Shown here: piece by piece, positions 22,800-30,447 of the stretch
Position numbering within the stretch: the stretch's first letter is position 1
How the letters are laid out: each line of letters starts with the position of its first letter
Source: a virus
IMG/VR virus record: IMGVR_UViG_3300050821_004293
Coordinates: 1-60,877 of that record
Direction: 5' to 3' (one strand)
Length of the DNA: 60,877 nucleotides
Notes under the pieces: model-generated
The model's database searches: none
What the model was told of the DNA's origin: nothing
What the model saw: only the letters and a program-made list of their open reading frames with translations
Translations under genes and position numbers: made by a program

Positions 22800-24036
22800 G
22801 TGGCTGATCTGGCTGATCCTGGCGGGCCGTGGCTGGGGTAAGACGCGGGTCGGCGCCGAGACCATCCGCTCCTGGGTATGCGGCGACACGCCGCTGTCGC
22901 GCGGGCTCTACCGCCGCATCGCGCTCGTTGCCGAGACCGCAGCTGATGCGCGCGATGTGCTCGTCGAGGGAGAGAGCGGGCTGCTCGCCTGTCATCCGCG
23001 AGACTTCCGGCCGCGCTATGAGCCTTCAAAGCGTCGCCTGACATGGTCGAATGGCGCCTTTGCGACGCTCTACAATGCGACCGAGCCTGATCAGCTGCGC
23101 GGCCCGCAGCATGACGCGGCCTGGTCCGACGAGCTGGCGAAGTGGGCATATGTCCGCGAGACCTGGGACATGCTCCAGTTTGGGCTGCGCTCCGGTGATC
23201 ATCCTCGCCAGATCATCACGACGACGCCGCGCCCGATCCCGGTGCTCAAGGAGATCATCGGGCTCGAAGGAACGGTCGTCACTGGCGGCTCGACTGGTGA
23301 GAACCGCGCCAATCTCGCGCCGAGCTTCCTACGCACGATTGTGTCGCGCTACGAGGGCACGCGCCTCGGACGCCAGGAGCTGAACGCCGAAATCCTCGAC
23401 GATGTGCCAGGCGCTCTGTGGACGCGGGCGATGCTCGACGGATGCAGGGTGAAGCAGAGCGCGTTGCCTGACATGGTGCGCGTGGTGGTCGGCGTCGATC
23501 CATCAGGGACGCGCGGTGATCGCGGCGACATGGTCGGGATCGTGGTCGGCGGCAAGGGCGTCGACGGGCTTGGATATGTGCTCGCGGATCGCTCTTGTCG
23601 CAAGTCGCCAGCTGGCTGGGGGGCGGAAGTGGCGAAGGCCTATCACGAGTTCGGCGCTGACCGCGTGATCGCCGAGGTCAACTTCGGTGGCGCGATGGTC
23701 GAGCACGTGATCCGCACGGCCGATCCAGACATCTCGTATGAGGAGGTGAAAGCCTCGCGCGGCAAGATCGTTCGGGCCGAGCCGGTCGCGGCGCTCTATG
23801 AGCAGAGCCGCATCAAGCACGCGATCAGCTCGCCTACGCTTGAGGATCAGCTGTGCGCCTTCACGCCTGATGGCTACGTAGGCGAAGGCTCGCCTGACAA
23901 TGCCGACGCGCTGGTGTGGGTGATGACCGAACTGATGCTTGGCGAATACACCTACGACACCTCGATGTCATGGGTTGGCACGGCCGAAGAGCGCAAGCAA
24001 TTTGCCGAGCCCTCGATCTACAGGAGTTTCCGATGA
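22642..24036 (+). CDS. terL: Terminase large subunit
   Basis: 464 aa. ATPase: WLILAGRGWGKTRVGAE (Walker A, GRGWGKT at about 62-68), Walker B in HDAAWSDELAKW, and the coupling motif IITTTPRP. Nuclease: VVVGVDPSG, RVIAEVNFGGAMVE and NADALVWVMTE supply the acidic residues of the RNase H-like fold. It packages DNA into the prohead and cuts concatemers. Start is inside terS. Bases 23398-23495 reappear inverted at the contig's left end. Confidence 0.95.
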   Translation: MQGSFSKIELLASLPAWAKQEVLNSLTDEQAAAILWDWPTWARPSQRQPEGNKWLIWLILAGRGWGKTRVGAETIRSWVCGDTPLSRGLYRRIALVAETAADARDVLVEGESGLLACHPRDFRPRYEPSKRRLTWSNGAFATLYNATEPDQLRGPQHDAAWSDELAKWAYVRETWDMLQFGLRSGDHPRQIITTTPRPIPVLKEIIGLEGTVVTGGSTGENRANLAPSFLRTIVSRYEGTRLGRQELNAEILDDVPGALWTRAMLDGCRVKQSALPDMVRVVVGVDPSGTRGDRGDMVGIVVGGKGVDGLGYVLADRSCRKSPAGWGAEVAKAYHEFGADRVIAEVNFGGAMVEHVIRTADPDISYEEVKASRGKIVRAEPVAALYEQSRIKHAISSPTLEDQLCAFTPDGYVGEGSPDNADALVWVMTELMLGEYTYDTSMSWVGTAEERKQFAEPSIYRSFR

Positions 24037-25178
24037 CGGTTGAACTGAGACCCGCCGACTTTCTCGACACGAACGAAGCCCTGCGCAAGCTCGAAGCTGC
24101 GATCAATGCAGGCGGCGGAGGCGGCGGCAGCCTAACGGGGCTCACGAGCGCCGCTGATACGGCCCTCGGCATCGGGACCCCTGCCAACACGGACAATAAC
24201 AACACGTCGATCGGGGTTGACGCCGGCCAAAGGCTTACCAGCGGAGGGAGTAATACCAGCATCGGGCGGAACGCCGGCAAGGCGATAATCAACGGAAATT
24301 CCAACACGAGCGTAGGGGTTGGCGCTGGGGCGCTGATCACGAGTGGCGGCAACAACACCAGTTTAGGCTTTGGGTCCGGAAGCTCGGTAACAACCGGATC
24401 GGGCAATATCTCGATCGCCGACGACACGAGCGGCAACGTCACGAGTGGCAACGGCAACATCGTCATAGGCCCCGCGCTTGTTCCTGACGGCACGGCCAGC
24501 CATCAGCTCGTGGTGATGTCTGGAGATGGAGCTATTCCGCTTGCCTTCGCGGTCGCAAATGACACGGCCTTCGGTGCAGGCACGCCGACCCCTCCAGTAA
24601 CGGCGCAATGGGGCACGTGGTTCGGCACGCTCGCCGGGCATGCGCAGACCACGGGCGTCGGCAATACCGGAGTCGGCTGGCAAGCGCTGACATCCTTGAC
24701 TTCAGGTGGCTTCAACACAGCCGTTGGCGATGCTGCGGGGAAGCTACTAACTATTGGTCAATCTAACACTATCATCGGAGCTTATTCCGGGGGCAGCATC
24801 ACGACAGGCATCGATAACACCATCGTCGGCGAGGCAGCCGGCGGCTTGCTTAACACCGGGAACGGGAACACTATCGTTGGGCAGATAGCCAATGTATCCG
24901 CTATTGGCGCAACCAACCGTATCGCCATTGGGCAGGCCGCTCTTGCTACTGCGGACAACTCCACGCAGATCGGCAACAACAGCATGATCACGTTGCGGGC
25001 TGGCGCCCCCGTAGCCGTTGCGAGCCTGCCATCTGCTTCAGTAGTCGGTGCCGGAGCGCGCGCCTTCGTGACGGATGCTCTCACCACGGTCGCTCTCGGC
25101 ATCGGCCAGGTCGTCGCCAACGGTGGCGCGAACTTCACGCCGGTCTATTCGGACGGCGCCGCTTGGCGGTATGGGTGA
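24033..25178 (+). CDS. YadA/adhesin head-like beta-repeat protein, 381 aa
   Basis: After a short N-terminus (MTVELRPADFLDTNEALRKL) and a Gly linker, the protein consists of about a dozen imperfect repeats of roughly 20-25 residues built on NTSIGxxAGxxLTSGGxN. These resemble the YadA-like left-handed beta-roll of trimeric autotransporter heads and some phage fibres. The C-terminus (FTPVYSDGAAWRYG) is typical of phage fibre ends. The start overlaps the terL stop (ATGA). A fibre between terminase and portal is unusual; it could be a head or neck fibre, or a late acquisition. Confidence 0.7.
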   Translation: MTVELRPADFLDTNEALRKLEAAINAGGGGGGSLTGLTSAADTALGIGTPANTDNNNTSIGVDAGQRLTSGGSNTSIGRNAGKAIINGNSNTSVGVGAGALITSGGNNTSLGFGSGSSVTTGSGNISIADDTSGNVTSGNGNIVIGPALVPDGTASHQLVVMSGDGAIPLAFAVANDTAFGAGTPTPPVTAQWGTWFGTLAGHAQTTGVGNTGVGWQALTSLTSGGFNTAVGDAAGKLLTIGQSNTIIGAYSGGSITTGIDNTIVGEAAGGLLNTGNGNTIVGQIANVSAIGATNRIAIGQAALATADNSTQIGNNSMITLRAGAPVAVASLPSASVVGAGARAFVTDALTTVALGIGQVVANGGANFTPVYSDGAAWRYG

Positions 25179-25187
25179 GCGAGCCCG

Positions 25188-25277
25188 ATGACCGGCAAGA
25201 CCTGGAAGACGACAGTGACGCATGATGCGTGCCTGCTTCATGCGGACGCGGCTCTGCGCGCTGGCAAAGGCGGCTGA
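25188..25277 (+). CDS. Micro-protein, 29 aa
   Basis: MTGKTWKTTVTHDACLLHAD, ending three bases before the portal start. Coding is plausible from position only. Confidence 0.35.
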   Translation: MTGKTWKTTVTHDACLLHADAALRAGKGG

Positions 25278-25280
25278 CCG

Positions 25281-27476
25281 ATGGGCTTCCACGAGATCAA
25301 GGACTCGTTGATCAACTTCGTCACCGGGCTTGGCACGGCCAAGGACCCGACGACGACGAGCCGCTATTACTTCAAGGAGATGGACCGCAACGAGCTGGAG
25401 AAGGCCTATCGGTCTGACTGGCTCGCAAGGGCGATCGTCGATGCGCCGGCCGAGGATGCGACGCGCGAGTGGCGCACGTGGCAGGCGACGAATGAGCAGA
25501 TCGCGTCGATCGACGCATTGGAGAAGACCTTCGATCTCCAGCGCAAGCTGAAGTATGCGATCATCCGGGCGAGGCTCTATGGCGGCGCGGCGCTGGTGAT
25601 GGGCGTCGAGCAGGGCGAGAGCTGGGAAGAGCTGGACATGGACAAGGTCGGCAAGGACGACCTGAAGTTCGTGGTCGTGCTCAACCGCTATGAGCTGATG
25701 GCGGGGCCACGCATCTACAACGTCGACAGTCCCTGGTATACGCGGCCTGAGTATTACACGGTGGCAACGCCGATGTTCGGCTTCTCATTCGAGGGCGGCC
25801 GGGCATTCCCGACCGGCTTCAATCCGAACCTGCTCGTCTCGCCGCAGCGCAATCAGGGGCAGGCGGCAGCGGCGCGCCTTCAGCGCGGCGACTGGGGTAA
25901 GCAGATGACGCCCTCGCAAGGCATGGTGCAGGTCCATCCATCACGGGTGATCGAGTTCGCCGGCAACGAGCTGCCCGATTGGCGCTTGATCCCTCTCGGC
26001 GGCCTGTGGGGCGACAGCGTGCTCCAGACGGTCGACGAGATGCTGAAAGACTGGGGCCTCGTGGTCGGCGGTTTGGCCAACATGGTCAACGACGCCAAAA
26101 TGGATGTCGTGAAAATTCCGGGCCTGTCGCAGAAGCTCGCCACTTCGGAATATGCCTCACGCCTTCTTGCGCGCTTCCAGGCTTCCAATCTCGCGAAGTC
26201 GACGGTCAACACACTGCTCCTCGACAAAGAGGAGGAATGGAACCGCATTTCGACGAGCTTCTCCGCGCTGCCGCAGCTCATGCGCGAGTTCATGACGGTC
26301 GTAGCCGGCGCCGGCCGCATTCCGGTCTCGCGGCTCATGGGCCAGTCGCCGGGGCGCGGCTTGAGCGCCTCCGGATCAAGCGGCGGTGAGAGCGATCTCA
26401 GGAACTACTACGACGGCGTCACGTCGCAGCAAGAGACGGTCTACGAGCCAGCCTTGCGTCCGCTCGACGAGGTGCTCATTCGCTCGGCGCTGGGCAAGTT
26501 CGATCCGAACGTCGTCTATGAGTGGAACCCGCTCTATCAGGCGGACCCGGAGGAGGTCTCGAAGATCGCGCTTCAGGATGCGCAGACGACTCAGATTTAC
26601 GTCAACAGTGGCCTCATCAATGAGAACGCGCTGCGCAAGGGCGTCGTCAACACGCTGATCGAGAAGGGCACCTACCAGGGCTTCGAGGGTGCGATCGACG
26701 AGTTCGGCGAGGAGCCGGATATTGTGGAGGCTCGCGTCTGGTCGCCTGGCTATGATCCTGTCACGGGCAAGCCGCTTGCTGCGCCTGCGGGCGGTGGGGG
26801 CGGTGGCTTTGGTGGCAAGGGCGGCGCAGAGAGTGGCGGGGCGACAAAGCCCGAGGCTCCTGACACGATGACGGGCCAGACGCATGACGCTCAGCTACGC
26901 ACGCTCTATGTGAGCCGTGACGTGCTGAATGGAGCAGATATCGTCGCATGGGCCAAGGAACAAGGCTTCCCTGTGACGGTAGGCGCTGACGCGATGCATG
27001 TGACGATCGCCTTCTCGCGCAACCCGGTCGACTGGATGAAGGCCGGTAGTGATGACTTTGGTCCACACGGCGACGATCCAGGCGTTACAATCCCGGCGGG
27101 TGGTGCGCGGCTTATCCAGAAGCTCGGCGATGCGATCGTGCTGCTCTTCAATTCCTCGCGGCTCGGCTGGCGGCACGAAGCCATCAAGCAAGCTGGCGCG
27201 TCCTGGGATCACGACGAGTATCAGCCGCACATCACGATCACATGGGAGGCTGGCGACTTCGACTGGTCCAAGGCCGAACCCTATCGCGGCAAGATTGTGC
27301 TTGGCCCCGAGATATTCGAGGAGCTTGACGGGGACTGGCGCTCGACGATCACGGAGGACGCAAATGGCGATGACGATGGCAAGCGCGCTGATGTGGGCGC
27401 GGCACATGATCCTGATGCGGACCCCGCCAAAGGCATCAGGCCACGCCGTCATCCCGCCAGCCGAAGCACCGAATAG
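25281..27476 (+). CDS. Portal protein (DUF1073) fused to Acb1-like anti-CBASS 2H phosphodiesterase domain, 731 aa
   Basis: Residues 1 to about 490 are a DUF1073-type portal: DWLARAIVDAPAEDATREWR, RLYGGAALVMGVE, the GRIPVSRLMGQSPGRGLSAS motif, and ESDLRNYYDGVTSQQETVYE. A Gly-rich linker (about 500-515) follows. Residues 540-690 form a 2H phosphoesterase-like domain with two His-x-Thr motifs, MHVTIAF (His573/Thr575) and PHITITW (His650/Thr652), as in Acb1, which degrades CBASS cyclic-nucleotide signals. Portal rings connect head and tail. The C-terminal 40 residues are charged and disordered. It lies after terminase and before the head genes, as expected. Confidence 0.88.
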   Translation: MGFHEIKDSLINFVTGLGTAKDPTTTSRYYFKEMDRNELEKAYRSDWLARAIVDAPAEDATREWRTWQATNEQIASIDALEKTFDLQRKLKYAIIRARLYGGAALVMGVEQGESWEELDMDKVGKDDLKFVVVLNRYELMAGPRIYNVDSPWYTRPEYYTVATPMFGFSFEGGRAFPTGFNPNLLVSPQRNQGQAAAARLQRGDWGKQMTPSQGMVQVHPSRVIEFAGNELPDWRLIPLGGLWGDSVLQTVDEMLKDWGLVVGGLANMVNDAKMDVVKIPGLSQKLATSEYASRLLARFQASNLAKSTVNTLLLDKEEEWNRISTSFSALPQLMREFMTVVAGAGRIPVSRLMGQSPGRGLSASGSSGGESDLRNYYDGVTSQQETVYEPALRPLDEVLIRSALGKFDPNVVYEWNPLYQADPEEVSKIALQDAQTTQIYVNSGLINENALRKGVVNTLIEKGTYQGFEGAIDEFGEEPDIVEARVWSPGYDPVTGKPLAAPAGGGGGGFGGKGGAESGGATKPEAPDTMTGQTHDAQLRTLYVSRDVLNGADIVAWAKEQGFPVTVGADAMHVTIAFSRNPVDWMKAGSDDFGPHGDDPGVTIPAGGARLIQKLGDAIVLLFNSSRLGWRHEAIKQAGASWDHDEYQPHITITWEAGDFDWSKAEPYRGKIVLGPEIFEELDGDWRSTITEDANGDDDGKRADVGAAHDPDADPAKGIRPRRHPASRSTE

Positions 27477-27571
27477 GGATCAGCCATCATCCTGGTTATG
27501 CATCGGCTCGGCCGCAATTAAGGATACACAGGCGAGTTTCCTACCTTCATGCGAGCACTACATCGTTCGCC

Positions 27572-28144
27572 ATGACAGTTGAAGGATACGGTCCTGACTT
27601 CTTCGAGATGCACGTCCCATGGCGCGCCGAGTATGAGCGGTTCGCCGATTCGATCGCGAAGCATCTTGCCTTCGAGAGCGTCCTCGATCTCGGCTGCGGC
27701 AATGGTTTCCTGATCGAGCATCTGTCGCACGTGCATGGAAAGGCGGCCTGGGGCGTCGATGGCTCTCCGGATGCGGTCAACGCAAACCCACGTGTGGCGA
27801 TCGAGCACTTCGATCTGCGCCGGCCATATATGGGTGGCTCCTTCGGCCTCGTGATCTGCACCGAGGTCGCCGAGCACATCGAGAGGCTTTACGAGAACGT
27901 GCTCGTGCAGAGCATCGCCAGAGCATCAAGCGGGCTCGTCCTCTTCAGCGCGGCGAAGCCTGGTGCTGGCGGATATCTCCACGTCAACGAGCGTCCGCAA
28001 GCTCACTGGGTTCGCAAGTTCCGCAACTGGCGGTTTCAGCTGGACGCCGAGAAGACGGCATCGATCCGGGCCGATCTCGCAGCGAACATCGAAACCTGGT
28101 GGTTTACGCAGAACGTGATTGTCCTCAGAAACGGAAAGGGATGA
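27572..28144 (+). CDS. SAM-dependent methyltransferase, class I, 190 aa
   Basis: Motif I is SVLDLGCGNGFLIEHL (about 36-51), followed by AWGVDGSPDAV (motif II acidic residue) and LVICTEVAEHIE (motif IV). These match small-molecule or sugar/lipid methyltransferases (UbiE/COQ5-like), not DNA enzymes. It sits between portal and head genes, out of place for a structural operon. It may modify a glycan or virion component; see the glycosyltransferase gene at 50336. Confidence 0.85.
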   Translation: MTVEGYGPDFFEMHVPWRAEYERFADSIAKHLAFESVLDLGCGNGFLIEHLSHVHGKAAWGVDGSPDAVNANPRVAIEHFDLRRPYMGGSFGLVICTEVAEHIERLYENVLVQSIARASSGLVLFSAAKPGAGGYLHVNERPQAHWVRKFRNWRFQLDAEKTASIRADLAANIETWWFTQNVIVLRNGKG

Positions 28145-28147
28145 GCC

Positions 28148-28369
28148 ATGATCGCAATCGCCATTGGCATTCTGTGGCTGTGCATCGGGATCATTGTCCT
28201 CGGTGCGATCATCTATATCGCCTTGCGCGTCGTGCGCATGTTCTTCAGCGGCATGGACGCTCGCGTTGATCAAGCCGTTTGGGCGATCTTCGGCATTCTG
28301 ATCCTGATCTACGTGCTCGAAGCGGTCGTGGGCGGTGGGGGGCTGCCCCATCCCCAGCTCTTTCGATAG
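28148..28369 (+). CDS. Small membrane protein, 73 aa
   Basis: Two hydrophobic segments: residues 2-27 (IAIGILWLCIGIIVLGAIIY) and 42-62 (AVWAIFGILILIYVLEAVV). Size and topology resemble phage membrane proteins of unknown role; a holin is possible but the position is far from the lysins. Confidence 0.65.
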   Translation: MIAIAIGILWLCIGIIVLGAIIYIALRVVRMFFSGMDARVDQAVWAIFGILILIYVLEAVVGGGGLPHPQLFR

Positions 28370-28438
28370 GCCTAAATATCGGCCAGTGGCTGACGTTCCA
28401 ATTCCGCCAGCGCCGCCGCCGATCTGCGAGGGTTGCTA

Positions 28439-29863
28439 ATGCTCCTCGACCAGACGATTGCCGACAGCTACTACGACCGCACCGCGAAGCTCGTCGCCAA
28501 TTGCGTCGTTACTTACGCCTATGACCAGCCCTGGCTTGCGAACCGCTCGCGCTACCCGGTCGACGGCCGGATGGTGGTGTCGATCGACCAGCGCATTCCG
28601 CGCACCCTGAAATGCGGCATCGACACCTCGAAGAGCCTGCCCTGGCATGAGCTGTCCGAGTGGCTGGCGATGAACGCAGGGCTGCCCTACGACCACTCTT
28701 CGCCTGGCGGGCGCGGCCACGTGACGGCGCACAATGATGTCGCAACGCCACTGGAGCGCCAGGAAGTCGAGCGCCAGAAGCCCGACGATCCGACGATCTG
28801 GGCGCGCTACACGCACGAGATGGACGGCCTGATCATCGACGTTGATGACGAGCGCATCGAGCACACGATGCCCGGCCAGGACCTCCGGCAGTTCGAGGAG
28901 GACGATCGCAAGCTCCTGCGCGAGACGATGGCAGCCGAGACCAAAGACGCGCTGGTGGTTGACGCCAGCTCGCACGATCCGACCGGCACGGGCGCGCTCC
29001 GCAAGCGCTTCGGCAAGGACATGATGCGGCGCTGGCGCCGGCTCATGGCGCTGACGAGAGAGGCGATAGCGGAAAAGGACATCTTCGGCCTCGGCGGCGT
29101 GACGCCGGAGAGCATCGCGCATGGCGATCCTGTCGCAGCCTTCTCTCGGTGGTTCGAGCACGCGGCCTCTCAGATCGTCCAGGGCGGCTCTGGCGGCTGG
29201 ATGGCACCCTACATGGCCCAGGCTACCGAGATGGGCGCCACGCGAGCCCGCAGCGGCCCTGGCGCGGCCAATCGGACGCAACACTTCCTATCCTTGGCTT
29301 CTTCGGAGCTGAAAGGCGTGATCTCTGCCGCAGGGCAACAGGCCGTTCGTGTCATGGCGGACGGCAGAGCTCAGCGGCAGCGGCCGGCGCAAATCGCCAG
29401 AGCGGTCGCAATGAGGCTCAAGGCGATAGGCGCCGTGCGTTCCCAGGCCATCGTCGCCTACATGGTGGTGAAGGCCTTCAATGGTGCGATCCTCGACGGG
29501 CTGCGAGCACAGGGGCGCACGCGGGTCGGTATTCAGGCCGAGCACATTCACAGGCCGAAGCTCACGGATGCGGCGCGCAACGTCCCTCAAAAGCGCCATG
29601 GCAAGACCGGCAAGTTCGTGGCCTTCGCGAAGAAGCCTTCGCAATACAAGATCAGGAAAGCGCAAGAGGCCGAGCGGCGCTTGCAGGCTCTGCGCGAAGT
29701 GGACGTCGAGACGGCCGATGACGCGGACGTGTGCATCGTCTGTGAGGAGATCGCGGACAATGGCCCCTACGACATCAACACGGCCGAGGGGTTAATTCCT
29801 CAACATCCAGGGTGCCGCTGTTGCTTCATTCCGGCCGGTGAGCCGCGCGACGATGAGGATTGA
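28439..29863 (+). CDS. Head morphogenesis (MuF/SPP1 gp7-like) protein with N-terminal extension, 474 aa
   Basis: The C-terminal half matches MuF-like minor head proteins, ending with the Cys cluster VCIVCEEIADNG and LIPQHPGCRCCF. The first 155 residues (DQTIADSYYDRTAKLVANCV... LPWHELSEWLAMNAGLPYD) form a separate domain I do not recognise; MuF proteins often carry extra effector domains. The start at 28439 gives MLLDQTIADS. The 3' end overlaps the antisense HNH gene by 64 bases. Confidence 0.8.
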   Translation: MLLDQTIADSYYDRTAKLVANCVVTYAYDQPWLANRSRYPVDGRMVVSIDQRIPRTLKCGIDTSKSLPWHELSEWLAMNAGLPYDHSSPGGRGHVTAHNDVATPLERQEVERQKPDDPTIWARYTHEMDGLIIDVDDERIEHTMPGQDLRQFEEDDRKLLRETMAAETKDALVVDASSHDPTGTGALRKRFGKDMMRRWRRLMALTREAIAEKDIFGLGGVTPESIAHGDPVAAFSRWFEHAASQIVQGGSGGWMAPYMAQATEMGATRARSGPGAANRTQHFLSLASSELKGVISAAGQQAVRVMADGRAQRQRPAQIARAVAMRLKAIGAVRSQAIVAYMVVKAFNGAILDGLRAQGRTRVGIQAEHIHRPKLTDAARNVPQKRHGKTGKFVAFAKKPSQYKIRKAQEAERRLQALREVDVETADDADVCIVCEEIADNGPYDINTAEGLIPQHPGCRCCFIPAGEPRDDED

Positions 29864-30435
29864 GGAGAAGCCATAAACTCGGCTAGGCGCTTGGCAACGT
29901 CAAGCTTCATAATTTTGCTGGCGCTGTCTGGCCAATGCTCAATTGCATGACAATTGCAGCATAAGGTCTCAAGGTTCTCCTCAGCCGTGTTGGCCCGATC
30001 TCGATCTCTGTGATGAACTACCAAGCCCCTCGCATCATCGAAACCACAGCGCTCGCAGGAAAGTTTTCCATTTCGCCTGATGCAGGACGCAAAGCCTTTA
30101 ACGACGTAGTTCTTTTCTCCGGAGAGAACATGATTGGCCAGTGATGAACATCGGCGGCTACAGAAGCGTCTTTCGCCACTTTGGAAAACTCTCCGTCCTG
30201 TGATGATTTCTCCGCAGACTTGGCAGGGGCTCCGCTCAATGCATGCTCTGCTGCAATAGGCCGTGCTATGTGACCGGGCCAACGTGTTCCTACGAAAATG
30301 CTTCCCACACGTCAGGCACACACGTTCCACATAGCGTGCCTGATAGGTGCATGCCTTGCTGCAAAATATTTGGCGCTTGCCGCCGCGCCTATAGTGCCTC
30401 TTAAAAGCTGTTCCGCAGATTTCACATTGATCCAT
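29800..30435 (-). CDS. HNH homing endonuclease with zinc fingers, antisense in head operon, 211 aa
   Basis: Repeated CxxC...CxxxC knuckles (CEICGTAFKR, FCSKAC, VCLTCGKHFRR, YCSRAC, PCQVCGE, FCSRRC) precede the HNH core: SCERCGFDDARGLVVHHRDR, then AEENLETLCCNCHAIEH. It is the only minus-strand gene in the 36-kb late operon and is visibly more AT-rich than its flanks. Its start lies 12 bases before the next sense gene and its end overlaps the MuF gene. A free-standing homing endonuclease inserted between head genes is the best reading. Confidence 0.9.
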   Translation of the reverse strand: MDQCEICGTAFKRHYRRGGKRQIFCSKACTYQARYVERVCLTCGKHFRRNTLARSHSTAYCSRACIERSPCQVCGEIITGRRVFQSGERRFCSRRCSSLANHVLSGEKNYVVKGFASCIRRNGKLSCERCGFDDARGLVVHHRDRDRANTAEENLETLCCNCHAIEHWPDSASKIMKLDVAKRLAEFMASPQSSSSRGSPAGMKQQRHPGC

Positions 30436-30447
30436 GGGAGGTAGCTC

